A stretch of DNA of 64,000 nt from Lewinellaceae bacterium (GTDB taxonomy: Bacteria; Bacteroidota; Bacteroidia; Chitinophagales; Saprospiraceae). A program made the translations under genes and the position numbers. Positions 32,961 through 42,114 of the stretch are shown here, in pieces (position 1 is the first letter of the stretch; every line of letters starts with the position of its first letter). The DNA lies in the NCBI GenBank assembly GCA_020636315.1, contig JACJYA010000008.1:186001-250000 (forward strand), in the 5' to 3' direction. Below the pieces are notes generated by a model. The model saw only the letters and a program-made list of their open reading frames with translations. It was not told the origin of the DNA and searched no databases.

Positions 32961-33346
32961 GGTCAAATGTTTTTTGAATATGTTTTACAGGAATCCCGGC
33001 ATTGAAGCAGAAACGCCGGATAGTTTTAATCATTCAGTGCTCTCCTTACCGGAGAATCGCGAAGTAAACAACTTCTGGCCCAAGAAAAAAAAGGTATTCT
33101 TCCGATTTTTGTGCTTTTTACGGTGGGAAAACCACAAAACCGCAAGAATTATAGGGGATTTGGTTAGGTATAGATGCCCGTTCGGGTGGCAGGAATATCA
33201 CAAAGGGAAATTCTGGCCCAATAAGCAGGTTATCAACCCCTTCGAATATCCGCCGTATCTTCAAAGATACGAGGCTCCGTTCTGTAAGGCTAACTTTTTT
33301 GCTCCTTTCTCCGAAATCCAAAACGAAACCGGGCGGCAGAGGCCGA
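32961..33346. other. Intergenic region upstream of ilvC
   Basis: 386 bp between ilvC and the palindromic element. It should hold the ilvC promoter. An ORF crosses it on the plus strand but overlaps ilvC and looks like chance. No hairpin or leader peptide with a Val/Ile/Leu run was seen. Confidence 0.4.
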
Positions 33347-33573
33347 CATGAGTCATCCCAAATTTTAGAATGATATACTCTTGGATATTATTTCAGGCCT
33401 TCAGCCTGAGTTATCTGCTCCTTTCAGGCTTGGGGCGGTGCCCCAAGCTCCAATTTGTCAGGCTTTCAGCCTGAAAGGCTGTTATATTGGCGCCCCGGGC
33501 CTCGCCCGGGGAGGATAACTCCAGGCCAAATGTCAGGCTGAAGGCCTGAAATAAAAATTCGGGATGACTCATG
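33347..33573. mobile_element. Palindromic element with terminal inverted repeats
   Basis: The ends CATGAGTCATCCC (33347-33359) and GGGATGACTCATG (33561-33573) are perfect inverted repeats that extend with mismatches into A/T-rich flanks. Inside, a 20-bp segment at 33390-33409 (ATTTCAGGCCTTCAGCCTGA) is repeated exactly in inverted orientation at 33533-33552. Smaller hairpins fill the centre (CTTGGGGCGGTGCCCCAAG; CCCCGGGCCTCGCCCGGGG). No coding capacity. It looks like a non-autonomous mobile or REP-type element between trpB and ilvC. Confidence 0.75.
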
Positions 33574-33582
33574 TTTTCAGAA

Positions 33583-34947
33583 TCACTCGATCACCGGTGT
33601 ATCGATCCTGGCCAGGGCAGCCTCGATCTCCTCGCTGGTGATTTCGTGTTTTTCGAGGTTGCCGCTGAAGTAATTTTCATAAGCTCCCAGGTCAAAGTGT
33701 CCATGGCCGCACAGGTGGATCAGAATGGTGCGGCCGACGCCTTCTTCCTTGCATTTTTCTGCTTCCCGGATCGCGGTGGCGATAGCGTGGTTGGTCTCCG
33801 GCGCGGGGATAATGCCTTCGGCACGAGCGAATTTCACGCCGGCATCAAAGCATTCCACCTGGTCGTGAGCCACTGCTTCGATGAGTTTATCCTTCAACAG
33901 CTGGCTGACGACAACGCCGGCGCCGTGGTAACGCAGGCCGCCGGCGTGGATAGGCGCCGGCACGAAAGTGTGCCCGAGGGTGTACATGGGCAGCAGAGGC
34001 GTCATCCCCACCGTATCGCCGAAATCGTAGCGGAAAACGCCGCGGGTCAGCTTCGGGCAGGAGGCCGGCTCACTGGCGATGCAGCGGATGTTCTTACCCT
34101 CTTCCAGGTTGAGGCGCAGGAACGGGAAGCTGATGCCGGCGAAGTTGGACCCTCCGCCGAAAGGCGCCACGACGATATCCGGAAGGTCGCCGGCTTTTTC
34201 CATCTGGATGACGGCTTCCTGGCCGATGACGGTCTGATGCATCAGCACGTGGTTGAGCACGCTGCCCAAAGCGTATTTGGTATTGTCATCCGTGGCGGCC
34301 CGTTCGACGGCTTCGGAAATGGCAATACCCAAGCTGCCCGGAGAGTCGGGAGCTTCCGCCAGGATCTTGCGGCCCGCTTCGGTGAGGTTGGTCGGCGAAG
34401 CATAGACCTTGGCGCCCCAGGTATTCATCATGATCTTGCGGTAGGGCTTCTGGTTGTAGCTGATCTTCACCATATAGACCTCGCATTCGATGCCGAAATG
34501 CTGGCAGGCGAAACTCAGGGCGCTGCCCCACTGGCCGGCGCCGGTCTCGGTGGTGATGCGCTTCACCCCCTCCTGCCTGTTGTAGTAGGCCTGGGCGATG
34601 GCCGTATTGGGCTTGTGCGAACCGGAAGGGCTGACCCCTTCGTACTTGTAATAGATCTTTGCCGGCGTATCCAGCATCTTTTCCAGCTCGTAAGCGCGGA
34701 ACATGGGCGTGGGGCGCCAGAGCTTGTAGGCGTCGCGCACCTCTTCCGGAATTTCTATCCACTTCTCGGTGGCCACTTCCTGCTTGATGAGCTCCATGGG
34801 GAAGAGGGGCGCCAGGGCTTCCGGCCCGATCGGTTCCTTGGTTCCCGGATGCAGGGGGGGCAGCGGTTTGTTGGGCATGTCGTGGATGATGTTGTACCAC
34901 TTTTCCGGTATTTCTTTTTCGGTGAGTAAGATCTTACGGTTCTTCAT
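33583..34947 (-). CDS. trpB: TrpB2-type tryptophan synthase beta chain
   Basis: 454 residues. The PLP lysine is in GSHKPNTAIAQAYYN. TETGAGQWGSALSFACQHFG and VVAPFGGGSNFAGISFPFL are typical, as is the N-terminal WRPTPMFRAYELEKMLDTPA. The long N-terminus and the GSHKPN rather than GAHKIN form mark TrpB2, which often acts without TrpA. It condenses serine with indole (or a related substrate). No other trp genes are nearby; its neighbours are ilvC and btaB. The 3' end is 9 bases from the palindromic element. Confidence 0.9.
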   Translation of the reverse strand: MKNRKILLTEKEIPEKWYNIIHDMPNKPLPPLHPGTKEPIGPEALAPLFPMELIKQEVATEKWIEIPEEVRDAYKLWRPTPMFRAYELEKMLDTPAKIYYKYEGVSPSGSHKPNTAIAQAYYNRQEGVKRITTETGAGQWGSALSFACQHFGIECEVYMVKISYNQKPYRKIMMNTWGAKVYASPTNLTEAGRKILAEAPDSPGSLGIAISEAVERAATDDNTKYALGSVLNHVLMHQTVIGQEAVIQMEKAGDLPDIVVAPFGGGSNFAGISFPFLRLNLEEGKNIRCIASEPASCPKLTRGVFRYDFGDTVGMTPLLPMYTLGHTFVPAPIHAGGLRYHGAGVVVSQLLKDKLIEAVAHDQVECFDAGVKFARAEGIIPAPETNHAIATAIREAEKCKEEGVGRTILIHLCGHGHFDLGAYENYFSGNLEKHEITSEEIEAALARIDTPVIE

Positions 34948-35176
34948 AGAGCATACTGAGTTTAAGGGACGGTTAGGAAATACCGCGATAAGTTAAAAAT
35001 TTTCCTCCTTTCCGGGGAATGTCGCCCGTGAAAAATAGCCAGTAAGCCAGAACACCCGGCACTACCCGCCTGAGGCCGGACAGAATGCACCGGAGGCGTG
35101 TCCGCCCTGGCTGTCTATACCTGGAATGGCGCCCCTGTTTTCCACTGCTTTTCCTGAAGATCAGAAAGTTATGACA

Positions 35177-35821
35177 CTATTCTTTTCTGCCCAGAAACAG
35201 GAAATAAGACCAAATGCCGCCGTAAGCCGGCAGTACTTCGGCAGACATGGGGCTGAATGTTTTATTCAAAAAGGGCAAAAGATGGCCATCCATGCGGACG
35301 TGGTGGTTACTCATGTGGCTCCTGAACCAGGAAAAACGGGAATCGTGAAAATCAACGACTGCAATAATACCGCCGGGGCGGAGGTCTCTCTTTGCCTGTA
35401 CAATCAGCTCTTTCCACTGGGGGTTGATCATGGTGAGGGAATAAGAAAAGAGAACGGCATCCATCCATTCAGCAAACCGCCCATTGCCAAAGGCATAAGG
35501 TTCCTGTATCAATTGCACTCTTTTGCCAAATTCCGCCGTTGCCTGTCCCGCTTTGTTGATCATGTGAGCAGAAACATCAATGCCGGTGATCTGTGCATTG
35601 GGAAACCAGCGCGCCAGGCGGCGCAGGTTGTAGCCCGTTCCACATCCTACTTCCAGTATTTTTGCCTCTTTCCCGATGGGAAACGGCAGTTCCCGGATGA
35701 TCCGGCGCCGCCCGAAAAGGAAGGCCCAGCGGGTGGCGTCGTATATTTTCGACTGCAATTCATAGTAGCGCTCCATGGCGCGTTCCTGGTCTTCTATCCG
35801 GCTGATATGAGTGTTAGCCAT
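35177..35821 (-). CDS. btaB: SAM-dependent methyltransferase, likely BtaB
   Basis: 214 residues. The SAM motif I is ILEVGCGTGYNLRRLARWF, followed by QITGIDVSAHMINKA (motif II), VLFSYSLTMI and LRPGGIIAVVDFHDSRF. The protein is a class I methyltransferase. Its place 26 nt downstream of a BtaA-type gene argues that it is BtaB, which methylates the amino group of diacylglyceryl-homoserine three times to give the betaine lipid DGTS. The sequence alone would only support a generic methyltransferase. Confidence 0.75.
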   Translation of the reverse strand: MANTHISRIEDQERAMERYYELQSKIYDATRWAFLFGRRRIIRELPFPIGKEAKILEVGCGTGYNLRRLARWFPNAQITGIDVSAHMINKAGQATAEFGKRVQLIQEPYAFGNGRFAEWMDAVLFSYSLTMINPQWKELIVQAKRDLRPGGIIAVVDFHDSRFSWFRSHMSNHHVRMDGHLLPFLNKTFSPMSAEVLPAYGGIWSYFLFLGRKE

Positions 35822-35847
35822 CCGTTTAAAGAGTTTTAATCATTAAT

Positions 35848-37005
35848 TTACTTCACAATACCCAGATAGACACTGGCGTATGTACCTACCCGGTCTTCCC
35901 GGTGAACCAAGGCTGTATTTTCCTTCTCGAAAACAACCGCTTCTTTTACAAACCCGGGGAAGAAATCCACTTCCTTGGCGGCGGACCGCAGCAATATCCG
36001 GGCGCCGGGGCGGCTGTTTTCCAGGATCAGCCGCCATTCTTCCTCCAGGGCAGGGAGGTCATTAGCGGCAAGCCAGTCCTGGTGGTCCAGTAAAACAAAG
36101 TGAGAATAGTGCCCGGGGTTTTCCTTCAGGAAGTTGCTGATCGTCCCGGTATAGATGCCGGCCCTGCCGGATACCTCCCGAATGGTATCAAAATTCCGGC
36201 GTTCCAGATAGGAAGGGCAGCAATTTTCGGAATAGGTTCCCTTGAAATAAAGCCACCAGAAATAGTTGTCGTGTAACGGCAGTTGGGTAAAGACCTTGCG
36301 AAAGCATTCGCGGATAAAGCCCAGCGCTCCCTCATTGTAGCGGGTAACAAAGAGCTGCTGCTGGCTGCGGGGCACTCCCAGCAGGCACATGGTGAGATGG
36401 CGGTTGACGGCCCATTCCACCAGCGGATTGAGTATCCGCCGTTCGATCTGATAGTAGATATCGGCCTGCCGGCCCAGGCAGCCGGCTTCAAAGAGTTGTT
36501 CCACCTGCCGGTAAAGTGGCCGGTTTGCCTTCAGGTACCGGCTGGCCATCCAGGCGAAAGCTCCGGCTGTTCCGTAGTGGTAAAAAGTTTTTCGAACCCC
36601 GTTATTGCTAAAGTATCTGAGGCGGCTGTCCCAGAATTCACGGGCAAAAGCGGACAACCCCTGCCTGAGTTGTTCCCGGTACAGCTCGGCCGCCTGTGGG
36701 TGGTTGCCTTTGCCAAAAAGATGGAACAAATCCCCAAAGCTGGCATTGTTGAAAACAGAAAGCTTGAGCTGCAGGAGCGCATTTTGCCTGGGGTTGAGGT
36801 CCACACAGTAAATATGGGCAGGATGATCGAGGAGGTAATCCAGAGCATTACAGCCAGCGCTGGTGATCATCACCACTTCGCTTCGGCTGTCCAGGTTGAG
36901 AAGCTTGCGGTCACAACGAGGGTCCTCCCAGCAGGTATTATACACCAGGTTCTTACGATGAACCTGGCGGAACAACCAGTCGCGGGCCTTGTCAGCTTTA
37001 ACCAT
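35848..37005 (-). CDS. btaA: DUF3419 family protein, likely BtaA
   Basis: 385 residues from the ATG at 37005. The N-terminal VHRKNLVYNTCWEDPRCDRK, the SAM-site-like VVMITSAGCNALDYLL and IYCVDLNPRQNALLQLKL match DUF3419, the BtaA family. BtaA transfers the 3-amino-3-carboxypropyl group of SAM to diacylglycerol, making diacylglyceryl-homoserine. The C-terminal part (SHFVLLDHQDWLA, SRPGARILLRSAA) is the second Rossmann-like half. It is followed by the methyltransferase BtaB, as in Rhodobacter. The ATG at 37056 would add 17 residues unlike the family. Confidence 0.82.
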   Translation of the reverse strand: MVKADKARDWLFRQVHRKNLVYNTCWEDPRCDRKLLNLDSRSEVVMITSAGCNALDYLLDHPAHIYCVDLNPRQNALLQLKLSVFNNASFGDLFHLFGKGNHPQAAELYREQLRQGLSAFAREFWDSRLRYFSNNGVRKTFYHYGTAGAFAWMASRYLKANRPLYRQVEQLFEAGCLGRQADIYYQIERRILNPLVEWAVNRHLTMCLLGVPRSQQQLFVTRYNEGALGFIRECFRKVFTQLPLHDNYFWWLYFKGTYSENCCPSYLERRNFDTIREVSGRAGIYTGTISNFLKENPGHYSHFVLLDHQDWLAANDLPALEEEWRLILENSRPGARILLRSAAKEVDFFPGFVKEAVVFEKENTALVHREDRVGTYASVYLGIVK

Positions 37006-37100
37006 TGTTTTTGAACAAAAATAAGGGACGAGGCAGGCTGGCGAGATATCTGTCACATTATGAAAAAGCTAAATTTTTGTGAACTCAAAGTAAAAGGATA

Positions 37101-39179
37101 TCAGGCCTTATCTTCTCTCCGCACGGCCGGGGGCGTCAGGCGCCCCTGTGCTTTTCCTTTCAGGAACCGGTAGGTATCCACCTGGGCCCGAACCGGCTTT
37201 TCTCCATCGTTTTTAAAGGCATTGCTCTGGGCAGCATCAATCCAGCGCGCCTTGGTGTTATCGCTAAGCTGCAGGGTGATGATGTGGCGCAGCTCCTGAT
37301 AAACCTTTTCATCCAGAATGGGCATTACCGCTTCCACCCGCCGGTCGAGGTTGCGCGTCATCCAGTCGGCGGAGGCGGTGTACATCACTTCCCGGCCGCC
37401 ATTGCCGAAAATATAGACCCGGGCGTGTTCCAGGAAGCGGTCGAGGATGCTGATGGCCTCGATATTCTCACTCAGCCCCTCCACTCCCGGCATCAGGCAG
37501 CAAATACCGCGAATGATGAGTTGTATCCTCACTCCGGCCTTGCTCGCTTCGTACAGTTTTTCGATCATACCCGGGTCTTCCAGGCTGTTCATTTTGAGGA
37601 TCATATAGGCTTCCCTTCCGCTGCGGGCATGTTCTATTTCCCTTTCGACGAGATTGACAAATCGATCCCGGGTGGTAAAAGGGGAAACGAACATATTTTC
37701 GCACCTGGGAATGAGCACCTTTTTCTCCAGGAGCATAAATATCTGGGCCACTTCATTGGCCAGGCGGGCATCGCCGGTCAGCAGCGCATGGTCACCATAG
37801 ATCCTGGCGGTCTTTTCATTGAAATTGCCGGTGCCCAGGTAGGCGTAGTTCTTCAGGCCGCCCTCCTCCTTCCGCTGTATGAGCAGGAGTTTGGTGTGCA
37901 CCTTAATCCCCGGATAACTGTAAAATACATGGGCGCCCGCCTTTTCCAGCTGTTCTCCCCAGAAGAGGTTGGACTCCTCATCGAAACGGGCCTTGGCCTC
38001 GATAAAGGCGGTGACCTGTTTGCCATTCCGCCTGGCCTTCAGCAAAGACTCGACGATGGCCGACCTGGAGGCCACCCGATACAGGGTGATCTTTATGGCC
38101 GCCACCTCAGGGTCACTGGCCGCCTCTTCGATCAAACGAGGTACGTAATCGTATTTCTGGTAGGGAAAATGGAGCATGGCGTCCTGCTCCTTCAGAAAAG
38201 GCAGGATCTTATCCAGCCCTTCTAGTTGCGGGTGCGGCAGAGGCGGCAGGGGTGAGTCATGAAGGGCGGGGTCTCCGGTTGGGTTGGGAAAGCCAAAGAA
38301 ATCATTGAAGTTGTGGTAGCGCGCACCGGGAATGAGGTCATCCTTGCTCAGATCAAACAGGCCGCGCAGGCGTTTCAGCAAGTCCTCCGGCATGGTGGCG
38401 TCGTAGAGGAAGCGGGTGGGCAGGCCGATGTTGCGTTTATCGAGGCTCTTTTTTAGCTTGTCCAGCAGGTCGCCTGAGTACTCATCGTCTATATACAGTT
38501 CGGCATCGCGGGAAAGCTTTACCGAATACACGCCCTGATAAGGCCTGTCCAGCAACTCTCCCAGGTTGGAGCGGATGATGTCATCCAGAAAAGTGATGTA
38601 GTGCTTTCCGTTGCCGGAAGGAAGCGTGATAAAACGCGGCAGCTCTTCAGATGGGATATCAATGACCGCCAGTTGCCCGTTTTCTTCCAGCTCCGCGACA
38701 AAGTACAGCCCGCGGTTTTTGAGAAAAGGGGCTTCCTCATCCGGCCCCAGAAACAAGGCTTTGGTAAGGGGATAGATTTTTTCGAAAAAATAATTGCGGG
38801 CAAATTCCTGCTGGGTTTCGGTGAAATCCGTATCTCTGGCCAGATGGATGCCGTGTCGCTCCAGTTCCGGCAATATTCCTTTGCGAAATATTTTCCCGAA
38901 GGCCTCCTGCTGTTCCTGAACCATCCTGCGGATCTCCTTCAATTCCTTTTTGGGCTTAACTTCCAGGTCCAGTTTTCTACGGTCTTTCTTTTTGAGGTCT
39001 TTAAAACTTCTCAGAGAAGCTACCCGCACCCGATAGAACTCATCGAGGTTGGAGCTGTAAATGGCCAGAAATTTGATGCGCTCATAAAGAGGCACCTGCT
39101 CGTTTCCCGCCTCCTGCAAAACGCGGTGGTTGAAAGACAGCCAGCTGATATCCCTTTTGATCATATCCGCATTTTCCAT
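37101..39179 (-). CDS. ppk1: Polyphosphate kinase 1
   Basis: 692 residues. The N domain (RDISWLSFNHRVLQEAGNE, AIYSSNLDEFYRVRVASL) and the catalytic domains are complete: YPGIKVHTKLLLIQRK carries the phosphorylated histidine at about residue 427, and YLGTGNFNEKTARIYGDHAL follows. MPGVEGLSENIEAISILDRF is the C1-C2 region. The enzyme makes and degrades polyphosphate from ATP. It lies upstream of btaA by 95 nt on the same strand. ATGs at 39179 or 39164 could be used; the first gives MENADMIKRDISWLSFN. Confidence 0.93.
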   Translation of the reverse strand: MENADMIKRDISWLSFNHRVLQEAGNEQVPLYERIKFLAIYSSNLDEFYRVRVASLRSFKDLKKKDRRKLDLEVKPKKELKEIRRMVQEQQEAFGKIFRKGILPELERHGIHLARDTDFTETQQEFARNYFFEKIYPLTKALFLGPDEEAPFLKNRGLYFVAELEENGQLAVIDIPSEELPRFITLPSGNGKHYITFLDDIIRSNLGELLDRPYQGVYSVKLSRDAELYIDDEYSGDLLDKLKKSLDKRNIGLPTRFLYDATMPEDLLKRLRGLFDLSKDDLIPGARYHNFNDFFGFPNPTGDPALHDSPLPPLPHPQLEGLDKILPFLKEQDAMLHFPYQKYDYVPRLIEEAASDPEVAAIKITLYRVASRSAIVESLLKARRNGKQVTAFIEAKARFDEESNLFWGEQLEKAGAHVFYSYPGIKVHTKLLLIQRKEEGGLKNYAYLGTGNFNEKTARIYGDHALLTGDARLANEVAQIFMLLEKKVLIPRCENMFVSPFTTRDRFVNLVEREIEHARSGREAYMILKMNSLEDPGMIEKLYEASKAGVRIQLIIRGICCLMPGVEGLSENIEAISILDRFLEHARVYIFGNGGREVMYTASADWMTRNLDRRVEAVMPILDEKVYQELRHIITLQLSDNTKARWIDAAQSNAFKNDGEKPVRAQVDTYRFLKGKAQGRLTPPAVRREDKA

Positions 39180-39371
39180 ATAGTGTGGTTGTGTTAGGAT
39201 CTTTTAAGCCGGGGAAAATAGGGTATTGCGAAGGTACGGGAAAATATAAGGTATTAACTCAAGGTTAATTATTTATGCACCTGCCCATCCGGAAAGCCGC
39301 CGAAGCACACTATTCTTCAACATTGGCATATCCTTTTAAACCGGTGGGAAGGAAAGGCCGGCCGCCATCCT

Positions 39372-39428
39372 ACAGTAAAAGGCAGGAGCCATTCCGGAGG
39401 TTTCCGGAATGGCTCCTGCCTTTTACTG
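39372..39428. terminator. 27-bp perfect palindrome, probable terminator
   Basis: Arms at 39372-39398 and 39402-39428 are exact complements with a 3-nt loop and begin/end in ACAGTAAAAGG / CCTTTTACTGT. It lies 20 nt after the arsC stop on the minus strand, so it most likely ends arsC. Confidence 0.75.
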
Positions 39429-39447
39429 TGCGCAAATACGCTGTGGT

Positions 39448-39885
39448 TCAGGCGGCAGCCTCGGTGTTTTCCTGGAGGGCTTTGCCGATGAACTTGAGCA
39501 TATTTTTCCTTACAATTTCTCTTACCCGGCGAAATTCTTCCAGTTTGGATTCTTTACTCCCCTGGAAGGCGGCGGGGTCGGGTATGCTGAAATGGATCTT
39601 CTCCCGGAAGGATATCCCCTTAAGCATTTTCTTGGTAGCCTCATCACAAACGGTGATCAGGTAATCGAAATGCTGGCCCCTGAATACATTTATCCTTTTG
39701 GAATACTGGCCGGTAATATCAATACTGTCTTCCTCCATCGCTTTGACTGCAAGGGGGTTGACACCATGTTCTTCCAGGCCGGCGCTGAATATTTCAGCGC
39801 TGTTTTGAGTGTAGTACTTCAGGTAGCCCTCAGCCATCTGGCTTCTGCAGGAGTTACCGGTGCAGAGCACCAAGATTTTTTTCAT
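39448..39885 (-). CDS. arsC: Arsenate reductase ArsC (low-molecular-weight phosphatase type)
   Basis: 145 residues. The P-loop LVLCTGNSCRSQMAEG is the LMW-PTP form. YLITVCDEATKKM and FSIPDPAAFQGSKE contribute the second and third cysteine/DP positions; only the CDE cysteine is clear, so the thioredoxin-coupled three-cysteine set may be incomplete. The enzyme reduces arsenate to arsenite. No arsR, arsB or acr3 gene is next to it, so it may serve as a phosphatase or be a lone detoxification gene. Confidence 0.8.
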   Translation of the reverse strand: MKKILVLCTGNSCRSQMAEGYLKYYTQNSAEIFSAGLEEHGVNPLAVKAMEEDSIDITGQYSKRINVFRGQHFDYLITVCDEATKKMLKGISFREKIHFSIPDPAAFQGSKESKLEEFRRVREIVRKNMLKFIGKALQENTEAAA

Positions 39886-40001
39886 TGCAGTGTTGTTTAC
39901 AAACCCTTAACGCAAATTTAACATAAAATCCCATTATGAAACAAGGGTTATTAAATTTGGTTTCGCTTTTTGGTAAAGGGCCTGAACAACTATTTTCCTT
40001 T

Positions 40002-40844
40002 TTAGAAAGTGGGGCAGCCAATGCCTTTTCCTTTGCCGAAGCCGCCGCCACTACCTTGAAGGCGGAAAGAAAGGGTGACCCCACCGATGTAATACCAGTC
40101 ATTATATTTACCACCCCGGCGATAATCAGCAGTATCGGGGCTCGGATCCTTGAGGGTGGGGTTGCTCAACTGAGCGGCCAGTTCTCCGTTGCCTTCCAGG
40201 ACGTCGAAGTAATTGACCTGGGCGTCGCTCACGTCGTCGAGGTAGTCGGTGAACAATTTGCGGCCGCCGAACTCCACGCCCAGCGTGATCACGTCATTCA
40301 GGAGGAATTTCACGCCGAGGCCCACCGGGATGGCAAATTCCGTGAGTTTATAGGGTGCTTCATAACCGGGGAGCCCCTGCCCCTCGGTGCCCAGAGGCTG
40401 GAGTTCAATGTAATCGCCGTCAAAGCTGGCTTCAGGAGAAAAATTAAATACGGCTACGCCGCCAAAAACATAGGGCATTACGCCACGGTCCTGATAACTG
40501 CCCAATTTGAAGATGTTGAGTTCTCCGGTAAGTGCAAACTCGGTGATATTGCTCCGAAAATTGAGCCCGCGGTCCTGCCTGTCGTGGTTATTGTCGTTAG
40601 CAGATACTTTGCCGATGGATACCCCCAGGCGAAGAGCGAAGGTGGAATTCACATTGAAACGGCCGAAAACACCAAAAGCAGGGCTCACATCCTCGAAATA
40701 AAGGCCAAATTCTTTGGGAGACAGGTCCCCGCTGTAAAGTGAGGTGCCCCCCATGATACCTAACTCCGTACCCTGGCCAATGGCCCGCAGATTAGAGAGA
40801 AGAAAAAAGGCCACTACAGTAATTGGAAGAATTGATCTCCTCAT
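40002..40844 (-). CDS. DUF6089-like outer-membrane beta-barrel protein
   Basis: 280 residues from the ATG at 40844. Signal peptide RRSILPITVVAFFLLSN..AIG, followed by alternating strands typical of an eight-stranded barrel: TELGIMGGTSLYSGDLSP, VMPYVFGGVAVFNFSPEA, LTEFAIPVGLGVKFLLND, VITLGVEFGGRKLFTDYLDD. DYLDDVSDAQVNY is the family signature. The C-terminal glycine-rich tail ends in CPTF. It is a paralogue of the next gene (41035-41859), sharing the motif ELQPLGTEGQGLPGY. Barrels of this type are linked to T9SS or gliding in some species, but the role here is unknown. The two genes are arranged in tandem. Confidence 0.8.
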   Translation of the reverse strand: MRRSILPITVVAFFLLSNLRAIGQGTELGIMGGTSLYSGDLSPKEFGLYFEDVSPAFGVFGRFNVNSTFALRLGVSIGKVSANDNNHDRQDRGLNFRSNITEFALTGELNIFKLGSYQDRGVMPYVFGGVAVFNFSPEASFDGDYIELQPLGTEGQGLPGYEAPYKLTEFAIPVGLGVKFLLNDVITLGVEFGGRKLFTDYLDDVSDAQVNYFDVLEGNGELAAQLSNPTLKDPSPDTADYRRGGKYNDWYYIGGVTLSFRLQGSGGGFGKGKGIGCPTF

Positions 40845-41034
40845 AGAACAGGCTGATTTTCTTGTGAACATGGACAGCCAAATTATACAAATTTTGAAGG
40901 CCATGCTGGAAATAATATATATTTTCGACAACCTTAATAACGCAGAGAAATTCTATAAAATTACCACACTCAGGAAAGAATTGCCCTTTCGGAGCAGCCT
41001 GCCGGGCAACAACTGCTCCGAAAAACGGCAAGGG

Positions 41035-41859
41035 TCAAAACCGGGGGCATGGGACGGGGTCGGAAAACAGTTTGTAAATCGCCTGGCCAAAATTGTAGGA
41101 TAAGGTAATGTTCATCAGGTAATAGCCATCCCGGCGGTCGCTCCCGCGCGTATAAGACTGGTCAATGCCTTCCTCTCCCCCCAGTTTGGGGTTGCTAAGC
41201 TGGGCCGCCAATGGCCCGTTTCCTTCAAATATTTCCCGATGGTTGACAACTGCACCGGTCACATCATCAATGTAATCCGTGAAAAGTAGCCGCCCACCCA
41301 GTTCGAACCCGACTGTTACTTTGCGGTTGATAAATTTGATGCCCACTCCGAACGGCATATTGAACTGCAGGCGCTTGTACGGGTCCGGATAGCCGGGAAG
41401 CCCCTGGCCTTCAGTTCCCAGAGGTTGAAGTTCCACCATCTCCCCATCGACCTCAGTCCTGGGATTGAAATGGAAAAACCCCACCCCGCCAAATACATAG
41501 GGGAAGGTAAAACTGTATTCGGTATGCCGCACCCGGATGGAGTGCCATTCACCGGTCACGTTAAATTCCCATATCCGGCTTTCAAACTTGAGCCCACGGT
41601 CGGGGTTGTTCGTTCGGGCATCATCGCCCTGAATGGCGCCGAAATTCAGATTGAAGCGGGTGGATAAATGGCGGCTGTTCGCCAAACGGCAGAATAGCCC
41701 GAAAGAAGGGCGGGTCTCCTGTATCAGCTGTCTGACGTCATTGCTGGAAACGTCGCCGCTATAGTACATGGCGCCGAAATTGAGGCCAATATCAATCACC
41801 TGGGCTTTCAGAGAAAGAGAATAGAAAAAGATCGTCAATAATACGAGAAAACGAAACAT
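41035..41859 (-). CDS. DUF6089-like outer-membrane beta-barrel protein, paralogue
   Basis: 274 residues from the ATG at 41859. Signal peptide FRFLVLLTIFFYSLSLKAQ. Strands: VIDIGLNFGAMYYSGDVSSN, FTFPYVFGGVGFFHFNPRTE, LQFNMPFGVGIKFINRKV, TVGFELGGRLLFTDYIDDVT. The motif ELQPLGTEGQGLPGY is shared with the paralogue downstream, and both end in a Cys-Pro motif. It lies about 190 nt upstream of its paralogue's start. An ATG at 41883 adds 8 residues and is less likely. Confidence 0.8.
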   Translation of the reverse strand: MFRFLVLLTIFFYSLSLKAQVIDIGLNFGAMYYSGDVSSNDVRQLIQETRPSFGLFCRLANSRHLSTRFNLNFGAIQGDDARTNNPDRGLKFESRIWEFNVTGEWHSIRVRHTEYSFTFPYVFGGVGFFHFNPRTEVDGEMVELQPLGTEGQGLPGYPDPYKRLQFNMPFGVGIKFINRKVTVGFELGGRLLFTDYIDDVTGAVVNHREIFEGNGPLAAQLSNPKLGGEEGIDQSYTRGSDRRDGYYLMNITLSYNFGQAIYKLFSDPVPCPRF

Positions 41860-42114
41860 ATGTCTTGGGATTTTTGCTATCATCTATTCCGGAAAACCAG
41901 CCTGCCTATTCATAAGAAAAGTTTCAGGAACAGGCTGATCAGCGAACGGGTGAGCCATCTGGCAGCTCTGTTCTTTTCACCAGATGGCTGAAGAAGCAGC
42001 CACAAAGCTACATTTTTTTTCAGGATTCCCGTATGCGAGAAATCCATATTTAACTTCTGGAGAAAAAAAGTGTTATAATGCAGCTTTTAATTTACATGGA
42101 AAAAATAAAGAACT

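Noticed and set aside
32863..33351. 162-residue ORF upstream of ilvC
   Set aside because: Overlaps ilvC in antisense and then runs through A/T-rich intergenic sequence; low-complexity and without homologous motifs.
37049..37055. CTGTCAC upstream of btaA as a PhoB half-site
   Set aside because: Only one half-site, with no second direct repeat at 11-bp spacing; not enough to call a Pho box.
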